A stretch of 64,000 bases of DNA from Nitrospira sp. CR1.1 (GTDB taxonomy: Bacteria > Nitrospirota > Nitrospiria > Nitrospirales > Nitrospiraceae), in the NCBI GenBank assembly GCA_014055465.1, contig WIAF01000009.1, positions 1 through 64,000 of the forward strand, in the 5' to 3' direction. Both the position numbers and the translations under genes were made by a program. This document shows positions 52,736-61,240 of the stretch, one piece after another (positions within the stretch are counted from its first letter, which is position 1; every line of letters begins with the position of its first letter). The notes beneath the pieces are model-generated. The model was given only the letters and a program-made list of their open reading frames with translations. It ran no database searches and had not been told where the DNA came from.

Positions 52736-53722
52736 TCATAGGTACTGTGCGAGATGCTGGCGATAGAAGGCCACGGTACGAGCCAGCCCATCGGACAATG
52801 GCACTCTAGGCTCCCATCCCAGCATGGAACGGATCCTGTCGAAGTTTGAATAATAGTCGCCGATATCGATCTTCTTCCGATCGCTGGGAAAGGTCTTCAG
52901 TGCATAGGCGCCGGAACCACTGACCTTCACAAGCAACTCGGCCAAACTCTTTAAACTGATGACGGCCTCCCCCCCAAGATTGAACACTTGCCCATTAGCC
53001 GCATCGCTCGCAGCCGCCAACAGAAATGCCTCCACCGCGTCATCGACATACGTAAAGTCTCTTACCTGGTGGCCATCCCACACATCGAAGGCATTGCCTT
53101 GAATCACCTGTCGAACCCAGATGCCGAGAAAGGTCTGGCGGGCGTCTTTTATCCGCATCCTGGGTCCGTAGGTATTGGTCAGACGCAACGCGCACGCGCG
53201 GAGATCGTACACGTTGTTGTATAAAATGTGATACCACTCTCCGGCCATCTTATTGATCCCGTTGACGTCCACAGGCCTCAATAAATGATCTTCGGCCACG
53301 GGGAGCGAATCAGGCTTCCCATAGATCTGCCGAGTGCTGGCGAAGACGATCTTCACACGCGGGTTGTATCTTCTGCAGGCCTCCAGAATGGACAGCTGGG
53401 CACGGCAATTAATTTCCAGGTCCGTCGAGGGATCTTGCATAGAGTCCATATGACTCGTCTGACCCGCCAGATTAAACAGATAGTCCTTTCCCTGCACCAG
53501 ATACCGCATGCTATGCTCGTCACGCACATCGGAAATATTAATGTGCAACCGCGACTCGTACCCGCTTGTATTCGACAAGTTGCCGCCATACTCGGGAATC
53601 AGGCTATCAACGACCGTGACATCGGCCCCAAGGTCCACTAGTTTCATCGCGAGTGTCGAGCCGATAAATCCCAGGCCACCCGTGATCAGAATGCGACTAT
53701 CGCAGAATGCCTGACTCGTCAC
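52736..53722 (-). CDS. NAD-dependent epimerase/dehydratase
   Basis: This extended SDR enzyme acts on nucleotide sugars and has 328 residues. The Rossmann loop is ILITGGLGFIGSTLAMKL; the NAD site has DYLFNLAGQTSH; the catalytic Ser/Thr stretch is KIVFASTRQIYG. A Lys in the place of the usual YxxxK is in GINKMAGEWYHILYNN (Asn-Lys instead of Tyr-Lys, so check the catalytic Tyr). It continues LRACALRLTNTYGPRM and RDFTYVDDAVEAFLLAAA. It has the size of UDP-glucose 4-epimerases or dTDP-glucose dehydratases. A broken copy of its 3' end sits at 50757-50930. Confidence 0.9.
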   Translation of the reverse strand: MTSQAFCDSRILITGGLGFIGSTLAMKLVDLGADVTVVDSLIPEYGGNLSNTSGYESRLHINISDVRDEHSMRYLVQGKDYLFNLAGQTSHMDSMQDPSTDLEINCRAQLSILEACRRYNPRVKIVFASTRQIYGKPDSLPVAEDHLLRPVDVNGINKMAGEWYHILYNNVYDLRACALRLTNTYGPRMRIKDARQTFLGIWVRQVIQGNAFDVWDGHQVRDFTYVDDAVEAFLLAAASDAANGQVFNLGGEAVISLKSLAELLVKVSGSGAYALKTFPSDRKKIDIGDYYSNFDRIRSMLGWEPRVPLSDGLARTVAFYRQHLAQYL

Positions 53723-54729
53723 GACCCCGCTCTCCTGAGCGCCGGAAATGTCCTTTTGATCCAGGTCTTGACCGGCGCAGGAACCAACCGTTTTACCAAT
53801 TGACGCATGCTGTGCCGCCGCCTTGCCAAACGCTGGAGCGCCCCGATCGTCTCGGCATTCATCAGACGACTGGCGTTGTCATGGCCAAATTTCTTCTCGT
53901 ACTCCAGGACAATATCCGCCGCATACCCGATTTGATTGTCAATGAGCGAAAAGACCCAGAGGAGAACGTATTGCCGGGAGTCGCATCGAGCCGAGGCTAA
54001 CGACGATAGTGTTCGAAGGTATCGAGCATTGACCCAACCCGGACTCGTCCGGATCGCCTGCATGAGCCCCTCCTTGGATAATCGCTGATGATTCGTGAGC
54101 AAATGAGACACTGTCGTTTCGCTCATACGAGCCGTTCCCTGGACATCAAGATTCGACAACCAAAACCCGCTCCGCACAAGTTTCTGATGGGCTTCGACAA
54201 ACAGATCTTCGCCAAGGTACGCGTCCATCAAACCGGGCTCAATATCCAGCGCGAGCACTCGAGAACGAACATCAGGGCGCAGACTTTCAAAAAGACGGTA
54301 ATCCGTCCCCTGCGAGTCAACCTTCAACCAATCGATACCGGACAATTGAAATCGTTCGAGCACTGCGTTGAGCGTGGTCGCCCGAACCTGCGCCTCTTTT
54401 TCGACTGTAAAGAGATCGGAAAACACATAGTTTGACAGCGATTGTGCATCCGGGCGAAGGGTACTGGAACAGGTAGGCGACTTTGTAAAATAAAACACGG
54501 CCTCGGTGACTGCGGGATCTGCCGTGACAGCCTCATCGACAACCACAGATTTCCAAAACACTCCTTGTGTTTCTTCCCTGGGCTCGCGTAGGTCGGGGTC
54601 AAACCCGAGATAGATTGACTGTGTGGCAATGGGTCCCCACATCTCCGGGAACCCGACCGAGGCCCCAATGTCCGCCAATATGGGGTGAATTTGTAACTCG
54701 TGAAGCAAGCGATTCACAGGGATGTTCAT
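53719..54729 (-). CDS. FkbM-family methyltransferase
   Basis: This protein has 336 residues with a SAM-binding start (HPILADIGASVGFPEMWG) and the FkbM core IDWLKVDSQGTDYRLFESL, followed by LALDIEPGLMDAYLGEDLF. It is linked by ATGA overlaps to the genes on both sides, so all three are co-translated. The C-terminal 80 residues are basic and helical (RLARRRHSMRQLVKRLVPAP). It probably O-methylates a residue of the glycan. Confidence 0.9.
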   Translation of the reverse strand: MNIPVNRLLHELQIHPILADIGASVGFPEMWGPIATQSIYLGFDPDLREPREETQGVFWKSVVVDEAVTADPAVTEAVFYFTKSPTCSSTLRPDAQSLSNYVFSDLFTVEKEAQVRATTLNAVLERFQLSGIDWLKVDSQGTDYRLFESLRPDVRSRVLALDIEPGLMDAYLGEDLFVEAHQKLVRSGFWLSNLDVQGTARMSETTVSHLLTNHQRLSKEGLMQAIRTSPGWVNARYLRTLSSLASARCDSRQYVLLWVFSLIDNQIGYAADIVLEYEKKFGHDNASRLMNAETIGALQRLARRRHSMRQLVKRLVPAPVKTWIKRTFPALRRAGS

Positions 54730-56564
54730 GACCGTGGGGCTTTCTCATTCCCGGCGGCCAGCACGGGCCTGAAGAGGAATCCTTGATACTCATTTTGCTC
54801 TGGCGCATTCTTAATGACAGGCTGAAAGCCCACGATAAATTCACGGACCAGCTGCAGACCGGCGACCCTTGCCGCATCCAGAAATTCCTGGCGGTTCAGG
54901 CACCAGGCCAAATACTCCGTGTTGTATCCATATTGATAGGGCCGCTGAACAAAGACGAACGATTTGGCATTGCTGACCACCGGCAGTTGCGTAACCAACA
55001 AATACCGACCTGTAGCACGCGCGAGCCCTTGAAGGGTAGCAACCCAGTCTCTCGCATATTGCAGGGAGGTACTTGCATTCACAAGGTCGTACGTTCTAGT
55101 CAGACACGCTTCGTCAGTGCAGAACTCTACGCCAGGATTGAGAGCTCGTCCTTCTGCCACCAGCAACTCCACATCTTTACAGTAATAATCAATGATCAAC
55201 TGCGGATACAACGCCCTGTTGAGTAGGCCGTAGTGCCCGAGGCCGCCTCCCCAATCAAGCATCGAGATCTTCGATGACTCCAGCGCGCACAGGCCGAGCA
55301 CATACGCATAGCTCATGACAATATTGTGACAGGCAAGATTCTTATACGTATCGGGATCCGAATCGAAAGAAAATCCCAGCGGTCCGTCAAGAGCGAGTTT
55401 GCGGGAAAAGGCCGTCCATCTGGACCGTTGAGAAGCACGAACCGCAGGCACATTCCAGCCCTTGATGGCCGGATCTGTCTCCATCCGGCCGAAACCCTCC
55501 GGAATATACTCCCATTCACTGGCTTCTCGACCACGCGATCGCACGAGCGGCCGCAGGGCCGCAACAAGCACAGGTGGCAGTATCATCCTTAGAACGTTCG
55601 TGTCAGCGAGCATCCGCACACTGCGCTTGACCGTTCGGAGCACATTCAAAACCGGCTCAGGCAATCTTTTCCGTACAGCGTTACGCCACCGTGACGGCCA
55701 CGACGGCTCTTCGCCACAGGCACTACGCCACAGAGAGGAGCAAGCAGGATGCTCCATGGGTGTCGGCCACTTGGAAGGGATGGCCGGGCAAGGTTCCAAC
55801 GATGGATTCGACCAATAACTACCGTCGCTCGCATGCGTCGCATCAGCATCAAACCCGATATGTTCTACGAGGGTGCGAGGCGGGCGAAAACACAATCCGC
55901 CTGCGACAATGTGCCGATAGAGCCATCGCACCGCCCAAATATTTTTGCGTTGTTCTTCATCGGCCATCGCGGGCAAATCCGCTCCGTACCGATAAATATC
56001 CTTCCCTATCCGTTGACACTCGCGCATGAACCCTAGCGCATCGACATCCATACCCTGCCAGGCCCGGGCCCAAGTACCCCATACCCAACACTCGGATCTT
56101 CCATCGAAATACGGCTGATCACCGACATCCTCCGGAGTGACTCTCGGGTGAGTCCACCCCGTCACACTAAAAACCTCCGGGCTCTGCGCGTATGCATCTA
56201 AGGCCGCGCACAAGTACTGATACGTCCCCGGCACACACACAAGATCATCCTCAAAAACGATGACGCGTTCATGGGTTTTGAGCACCTGCTGCACACCATC
56301 AAGAATGGATCGGCCGAGCCCCCAATTCCGCTCTCTTTCGCATACCACTGTTTTACACCAGGAAATGCCGTGAAGAATCTCACGCACAGCCTCCACACGG
56401 GACGCCGCCTCTGCATTCCTCGGACCGTCGCTGAATACATACAGGAGCGGGATCTTCTCTCGCTCCAAGCAAGCCAGGGTCTGCAGCAAATGCCTCGGAC
56501 GAGCATAGGCGAACAGCACTACCGGGACTATGTTCGTCACGTCGTCCTCCCCAAGCAACAACAT
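54726..56564 (-). CDS. Fused glycosyltransferase and TIGR04325-like methyltransferase
   Basis: This protein has 612 residues in two parts. Residues 1-300 form a GNT-I-like GT-A transferase: VVLFAYARPRHLLQTLACLE, LYVFSDGPRNAEAASRV, RNWGLGRSILDGVQQVL, RVIVFEDDLVCVPGTYQYL (the metal-binding EDD) and GRSECWVWGTWARAW. Residues 340-605 resemble the TIGR04325 methyltransferase family: ISMLDWGGGLGHYGLLNRAL, LIIDYYCKDVELLVAEGR and YDLVNASTSLQYARDW. The linker near 310-340 looks like a membrane-proximal helix. One protein would add a sugar and methylate it. Overlap with the next gene is ATGA. Confidence 0.88.
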   Translation of the reverse strand: MLLLGEDDVTNIVPVVLFAYARPRHLLQTLACLEREKIPLLYVFSDGPRNAEAASRVEAVREILHGISWCKTVVCERERNWGLGRSILDGVQQVLKTHERVIVFEDDLVCVPGTYQYLCAALDAYAQSPEVFSVTGWTHPRVTPEDVGDQPYFDGRSECWVWGTWARAWQGMDVDALGFMRECQRIGKDIYRYGADLPAMADEEQRKNIWAVRWLYRHIVAGGLCFRPPRTLVEHIGFDADATHASDGSYWSNPSLEPCPAIPSKWPTPMEHPACSSLWRSACGEEPSWPSRWRNAVRKRLPEPVLNVLRTVKRSVRMLADTNVLRMILPPVLVAALRPLVRSRGREASEWEYIPEGFGRMETDPAIKGWNVPAVRASQRSRWTAFSRKLALDGPLGFSFDSDPDTYKNLACHNIVMSYAYVLGLCALESSKISMLDWGGGLGHYGLLNRALYPQLIIDYYCKDVELLVAEGRALNPGVEFCTDEACLTRTYDLVNASTSLQYARDWVATLQGLARATGRYLLVTQLPVVSNAKSFVFVQRPYQYGYNTEYLAWCLNRQEFLDAARVAGLQLVREFIVGFQPVIKNAPEQNEYQGFLFRPVLAAGNEKAPRS

Positions 56565-56736
56565 CTTTTCGGGCCTTCCTGATTTATCGGCGCTTCATGC
56601 TGACTACAAGGCGGGACAGTGCCACCGTTGACAGCCCATGAGAAGAGCTCCTGAGGCAAGCCTATCCACTCATCCATTCCTCGCACCTGTGTGTTCAGGA
56701 TAAATCTTAATCCTTGGAACCTGCATGCCGCTTGCA

Positions 56737-57831
56737 TCAGTTAGGGCTGGCCGCCTCTCCTTCCCGGCTATGAAAGTGCCGGTAGAAATTTCGAAAATAC
56801 CCCTCGGGAGAAAGAAACGTCCGCCAAAACTCCCGACAGCTTCTCTGCAGGTCTCTAAATTGCTGGTCTGTCAAAGCATCATGAAATTGTGTAATCTTTT
56901 CAGGCAATCGCTCAAGCTCGCTTTGATCAACCCACACACAGTGCTGCTTCCAGGCAATCGACGAGTGGTATGGTAACAAACAGTCGGTATCGACAAACAC
57001 AGGAATTCGTCCGCAGGAGAGTGTTTCGTACAATCTGTAGGAAAAGTTTCCGGCGCCTCTGACACAGAGCACGTAGTCACTGCCACAGATATTCTCCACG
57101 TACTCTTTACGAGCCTGCGCCAATACATGCCAATCCGGTTCTCCGGTCGGCGACAGCGCCCCTCCAAGAAATCGATCCCTTAGCACAAAATTTGTTTCTA
57201 CACGAGAGCTTTCTTCCAGTACCTGCACGGCCGCTGCCCGGAGGTACCGGCCCCTGGTATCTGCGCCGGTCGATTGAGCCTTCCAATAATCCCTCACCCC
57301 CAGCGCAACTCGTTTCAGCATCATGGGTCGGGATGGCGCGAAGCCGCAAAAACCGACGACAGGCTTCCCTCGCTTGGGACGAACCGGGCTCTCACCTTGG
57401 AGATATCGATCGACAAAATCCTCACTCCACGCCGGCAAGGCAAATTCATTCGGAGACTTCCGTGATCGAAACACCGAGGTGCGAAAGGCCAGCCAGCGGG
57501 AATTCGGCAGCGTTTTCATGGAATCACTCGAAAAAAATAGTGCCATGGGCTTCCCTGCGGCCTGTGCTTCCTGACTCAATTGTTCTGCCAAAACAATCCC
57601 CTCTTTACTGAAGGCACCGTGCTCCCAGCCAAACGGGAGTATTGCAACATCGGCATCCTTCAAAGAAGTGAGAGAGAGAAACTGACGACCACGTTCGGCA
57701 AGTTGATCAAAACGGCCGGTATTCGGATCACCCTGAGGCTCGGGATTTGTACCCCAAAACGGATAGAGCAGGGTGACATGCGGCAACCCTGCCGGGAGAT
57801 ACGCCCGATCCGTGAAGAACTTCAACATCAT
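56737..57831 (-). CDS. Exostosin-like (GT47) glycosyltransferase
   Basis: This protein has 364 residues of the exostosin family, uncommon in bacteria and best known from eukaryotic heparan sulfate enzymes and plant xylan enzymes. Motifs are DADVAILPFGWEHG at the start, GFCGFAPSRPMMLKRV, and the donor site SDYVLCVRGAGNFSYRLYETLSCGRIPVFVDTDCLLPYH. The start lies five bases downstream (in coding sense) of the palindromic repeat at 57848-57972; the CTAGAGG end of the repeat sits about where a ribosome-binding site would be. It is separated from the other genes by 172 bases on its 3' side. Confidence 0.9.
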   Translation of the reverse strand: MMLKFFTDRAYLPAGLPHVTLLYPFWGTNPEPQGDPNTGRFDQLAERGRQFLSLTSLKDADVAILPFGWEHGAFSKEGIVLAEQLSQEAQAAGKPMALFFSSDSMKTLPNSRWLAFRTSVFRSRKSPNEFALPAWSEDFVDRYLQGESPVRPKRGKPVVGFCGFAPSRPMMLKRVALGVRDYWKAQSTGADTRGRYLRAAAVQVLEESSRVETNFVLRDRFLGGALSPTGEPDWHVLAQARKEYVENICGSDYVLCVRGAGNFSYRLYETLSCGRIPVFVDTDCLLPYHSSIAWKQHCVWVDQSELERLPEKITQFHDALTDQQFRDLQRSCREFWRTFLSPEGYFRNFYRHFHSREGEAASPN

Positions 57832-57835
57832 CGTC

Positions 57836-58051
57836 CCGCAACCTCTAGCAGGATGCTGAAAAAGTCCACCAGCGGCGTTCTCGCCTCGTTCAGCGGCTCA
57901 ACGTACGACAAGAGTACGATTCGCCGCTTCACTCGCTGCGGCCTTGCTGGATGGCCTTTCTGCGCATCCTGCCTACTATCCTGATACCAACACGCCACAT
58001 GAGCTGATCGCGGCGTAGCGTGCAAAAAATGAGGTTTTCCGCAACCTCTAG
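57836..58051. repeat. Composite repeat with 13-base direct flanks
   Basis: CCGCAACCTCTAG occurs at 57836-57848 and again at 58039-58051. Between them lies the palindromic repeat and about 65 further bases. The right copy forms a hairpin with GAGGTT just before it. The direct copies could mark a target duplication or repeat-mediated rearrangement. Confidence 0.65.
57848..57972. repeat. 125-base palindromic (MITE-like) repeat, copy 2
   Basis: The terminal inverted repeats are GCAGGATGC at the left and GCATCCTGC at the right. Internal sequence (GCGGCGTTCTC, CGTACG-ACAAGA-GTACG, TGCGGCCTTGC) matches, in the same order, the reverse complement of the repeat at 24249-24369. No protein is encoded. 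It sits 5' of the exostosin-like gene and 3' of a GT2 gene, splitting the operon. Confidence 0.8.
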
Positions 58052-58193
58052 ACAAACCACCGCCTCGAAGCGCTTAGCCCGCATGATTCATGACGGTTCG
58101 TCGTGAAGTCGCCCGGGCACGTTGGGAGACCGGCGCGCGGAGCCGGGAGAACCCGTGGCGTCCTCGTACAGGACGTTGAGGGGCCAAGGCGGG
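58052..58193. other. GC-rich spacer with short hairpins
   Basis: There is no gene. Short stems are present (CGGG-AGAA-CCCG and CGTCCT-CGTAC-AGGACG near 58142-58176). It lies between the repeat and the end of the GT2 gene and may be the end of another mobile or structured element. I cannot name it. Confidence 0.4.
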
Positions 58194-59177
58194 TTAGGCA
58201 AATCCCTCGCAAACAATGCCCACGCGTTTTAATCCCCACACAGCCAGGGGCCTGAACCAGGCAGAACACGGCAACCTGCCGTAAAGGAGCACCCTATAGC
58301 ACTTCCTCCTCAGCACAAACCAGGTCCTCTGCCAGGAGACTTTGCCCTTCTGCTCAGGAGACGGAATGCCATGCGCACGCCGAATATCCTGTTCAATCTG
58401 TGCCCTTTTTGCCGCTGACTCCGTCGACAACTTGGAAGCCGGATGGACTCTATAGCACCCGCCGGATCGGCCAAGCAGAACGGGTCGAGAAACCACTTGG
58501 CCAACTCTGATGAACCAGTCCCAATCGAACCCTACCGAGATGTCTTCGCGCAGAGGTCCGACCCTGGCCAGAAGGCCTCTCTGAATGAAAACGGCCTGGC
58601 TCGAGAGATTCCAGCCGAGACAAGTCAGTTCACGCAAGGCAAACGGCACAAAGCGAGACTCCTGATACACTCTGCTCTGATCATCAATTAAATACACATT
58701 GCCAAAAAACAGGTCGCCATCCGGATTTCTGCGCAACGCCTCTGTTACCGCATGAAAGAATCCAGGGAGATAAAGATCATCTGAATTCTGCCACCCAATC
58801 AACTGGCCCGTCGCCATCGCCATTCCCCTGTTTATGGCTGCAGCCTGGCCGTTATCTGGCTCGCTGACCCAATAGGACACATAGCGGTCATATCTTTTCA
58901 GCACATCGAGAGTACCGTCTGTGGATCCCCCATCCATAACGATAATTTCAGTATTGGGATACTCCTGGTTCAAAATCGACCGCAGGGTCATTTCCAAAAA
59001 TTGCCCCTGGTTATAGGAAGGAATGATGACTGAAATCCTGGGAAACCGATTGTCTACAGGTGGCCGAGTACTCGGCGAGCAGAGAAGATCCCTCGTGAAA
59101 CCCTCTATTTGTTGCGACAGTGCTTCCCAAGACTTGCTGACCGCTTGAACCTTTTTCATATACCTACTGTCGCACAT
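58194..59177 (-). CDS. Glycosyltransferase family 2
   Basis: This GT-A transferase has 327 residues. Motifs are ISVIIPSYNQGQFLEMTLRSIL, IIVMDGGSTDGTLDVL, SEPDNGQAAAINRGMAMATGQLIGWQNSDD (the metal site) and SVGFDWDWFIRVGQ. The last 30 residues are basic and hydrophobic (WFVLRRKCYRVLLYGRLPCSAWFRPLAVW), perhaps for membrane contact. It is related to the GT2 at 47631-48581. Confidence 0.92.
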   Translation of the reverse strand: MCDSRYMKKVQAVSKSWEALSQQIEGFTRDLLCSPSTRPPVDNRFPRISVIIPSYNQGQFLEMTLRSILNQEYPNTEIIVMDGGSTDGTLDVLKRYDRYVSYWVSEPDNGQAAAINRGMAMATGQLIGWQNSDDLYLPGFFHAVTEALRRNPDGDLFFGNVYLIDDQSRVYQESRFVPFALRELTCLGWNLSSQAVFIQRGLLARVGPLREDISVGFDWDWFIRVGQVVSRPVLLGRSGGCYRVHPASKLSTESAAKRAQIEQDIRRAHGIPSPEQKGKVSWQRTWFVLRRKCYRVLLYGRLPCSAWFRPLAVWGLKRVGIVCEGFA

Positions 59178-59425
59178 ACATTCTGGAAGGTGTGGTTATT
59201 CCAATGCCCGTAGGGATCATCCCTGAAACTGAGAAAATCACCTTTCCAAGAAATCGTCATCTCACTTGGATACGATGGCGCCGCGAGCAGGGATGGAACA
59301 CCGTTCTTCGCACGATCTTGCGTGTTGCTGGAGACCGCCCATTGTCGCCACAGAGCTGTCTCGCCGATGCCATGCGGTTCCGCGCGATGACGGAACACCT
59401 CCGTCAAACCATACGCTCTGAGCAC
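59156..59425 (-). CDS. Small hypothetical protein
   Basis: A GTG-started frame of 89 residues lies between the ABC transporter and the GT2 gene, in line with both, nine bases after the transporter stop and overlapping the GT2 start by 22 bases. The C-terminal half (GDFLSFRDDPYGHWNNHTFQNV) looks like a real protein fragment, perhaps the end of a lost gene. No family was recognised. Confidence 0.35.
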   Translation of the reverse strand: MLRAYGLTEVFRHRAEPHGIGETALWRQWAVSSNTQDRAKNGVPSLLAAPSYPSEMTISWKGDFLSFRDDPYGHWNNHTFQNVCATVGI

Positions 59426-59434
59426 CGCATAGCG

Positions 59435-61240
59435 CTATTCTGCCGCTGAGTTCACCTTAGTTGAAGGGCTGGTTGTAACTCCGCCGGGTTGCCGCCCGGA
59501 GCAAATCGGCGCTTGAGTGAGCCGCGCGAGGTCCAAGACCTGGGACACACGGGAAGCGATCCCGCGATCGTGCGTAACAAACAGAAGAATCCTGTCACGA
59601 AATTCTTCAATCAAGTTCGTCACCACACGTTCACGAATATCATGATCCAATGCGGCGGTGCTTTCATCCAGCACAAGAACTTCCGGCCTCCGCAACACGG
59701 CACGGGCAATACCCAAACGCTGGCGTTGCCCGCCGGACAGGTTGCTTCCTTGATAGTGCAGCACGGTCTCCTCCCCCTGAGGCAACCGGGCGATCACGTC
59801 GTTGAGGCACGCAATCTCGCAGGCATGCCGCACAACCTCGCGATCGATGGAGACGCCCAGAGTCAGGTTGTGAAGAATTGAGTCATGAAACAAGGGAACT
59901 TGCTGCTCGACAACCCCCACATGCTGCCGCACTGAAAAGGAGCTGATTCCCGCAAGATCACCTCCATTCACAAGAATCCGGCCTTCGGTGGGGGCGTACA
60001 ACTTCAGCAAAAGATCGATCAGGGTTGATTTTCCGGCTCCCGACGGTCCGATCAGGGCATAACTCTGCCCCCTCTCAAACCGGGCGTTTAAGTGATCAAT
60101 GACGGGCTTCGCACGATGATACCGAAAACCGACCGATTCAAACTCAATGGAAGAAATCCCTTTATCCAGCTGGATGCCGACCTCCGCGGGAGTCGATTCA
60201 AGCGCCGCCACGAGGGACATCGCACGGGTGACCTCCTCCCCTGCCATAAGATCAGACACCGTTCGCATAAAGATGTCGAGGGACTGGCCAAGAAGCGGGA
60301 AGAAACGCAGGAGTAAGATCGCAAGAACCACGAAATCCGCATAGCGATCTGTAAAGCTGCCATTACCAAGTAGGAGAGCGGCGCCAACAGCCGCTCCAAA
60401 CACCAACACCAATGAAGGCCCTGTCCGTGCCAGGTCCTTGAGGGCATCCACCTTGAAGCACGTCCACACGTACGTGCCAATCATGTCCGCATAGCGTGTC
60501 GAAACAAAGCCTTCGGCATTGTAGGCCCGAATCGTTCGCAGGGAATTCAAACATTCTACAAAATGCGTGTTCAGAATCCGCGATTGCAGTTGCTGCTCCG
60601 TCCCCAGTTGATGCGAGCGACGGAATGATCCCAGCAGTGCCACCCCTGCGATGGCAATAAAGAGTGACACGCCCCCGCCTGTCCATGGTGACTTCACGGT
60701 GATCGCCAGCCAATAGAGTCCGGCAAGCGCCATGACTGGCACCAATCGACTCACCGACATCACGATCTGACTAGCCCGGTTCGCTTCGTCGCCCGCGAGG
60801 CTAATGTAATAGCCGATGGTATTCTTCTGGACGTCGCGGAAGCTTAATCCCTGCACGAATGCCTTGAACGCACGGGATGAAAAATGTGCGATCAGATCCC
60901 GATACACATGACTCACCGTCAGGCTCGCAGCGGTATCAGTGAGCAGCCTCGTCGTCATGAGGCCGAGGAACAGGAGCAGGAACGAGCGAAGGGTCGATGG
61001 GGCGCCGACGGCATCCATAAGCCATCGCCATCGACTGTCTGCAGCAATGTCATCACCGGAGGCCAAGTGGGTAACCGGGAACAAACTCATCATGGCCGCC
61101 AATTCAAGACCAACAGAAAGGAGGGAAAGGAGGGTCGCAAGAAACAGGATGGGGAACTGGCGAAACGAATACGAAAGAAGTCCCACCAAGGCCTTGCCCC
61201 GGCCAATCACTCCGGGCTTGACGGGATCATCACTATTCAT
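59435..61240 (-). CDS. ABC transporter, fused membrane and ATPase domains (MsbA/PglK-like)
   Basis: This half-transporter has 601 residues and would work as a dimer. The first 340 residues hold six membrane helices; the ATPase domain has Walker A (LIGPSGAGKSTLIDLLLKL), the Q loop (VGVVEQQVPLFHDSI), signature (LSGGQRQRLGIARAVL), Walker B (VLVLDESTAALD) and the switch His (LFVTHDRG). Transporters of this type flip lipids or lipid-linked oligosaccharides; in this locus it is the best candidate for glycan export across the inner membrane. It overlaps the FkbM gene upstream by eight bases. Confidence 0.93.
   Translation of the reverse strand: MNSDDPVKPGVIGRGKALVGLLSYSFRQFPILFLATLLSLLSVGLELAAMMSLFPVTHLASGDDIAADSRWRWLMDAVGAPSTLRSFLLLFLGLMTTRLLTDTAASLTVSHVYRDLIAHFSSRAFKAFVQGLSFRDVQKNTIGYYISLAGDEANRASQIVMSVSRLVPVMALAGLYWLAITVKSPWTGGGVSLFIAIAGVALLGSFRRSHQLGTEQQLQSRILNTHFVECLNSLRTIRAYNAEGFVSTRYADMIGTYVWTCFKVDALKDLARTGPSLVLVFGAAVGAALLLGNGSFTDRYADFVVLAILLLRFFPLLGQSLDIFMRTVSDLMAGEEVTRAMSLVAALESTPAEVGIQLDKGISSIEFESVGFRYHRAKPVIDHLNARFERGQSYALIGPSGAGKSTLIDLLLKLYAPTEGRILVNGGDLAGISSFSVRQHVGVVEQQVPLFHDSILHNLTLGVSIDREVVRHACEIACLNDVIARLPQGEETVLHYQGSNLSGGQRQRLGIARAVLRRPEVLVLDESTAALDHDIRERVVTNLIEEFRDRILLFVTHDRGIASRVSQVLDLARLTQAPICSGRQPGGVTTSPSTKVNSAAE

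Noticed and set aside
57848-57972. CRISPR or tandem repeat
   Set aside because: There are only two direct flanks and one palindromic unit; no regular array of repeats and spacers exists anywhere in the window.
58052-58193. Possible structured RNA gene
   Set aside because: Short stems exist, but no cloverleaf, no RNase P, SRP or tmRNA core sequence was found; it is left as an unexplained spacer.
58048-58269. A 73-codon minus-strand frame over the repeat-proximal spacer
   Set aside because: It runs through the end of the GT2 gene in another frame and through GC-rich noncoding hairpins.
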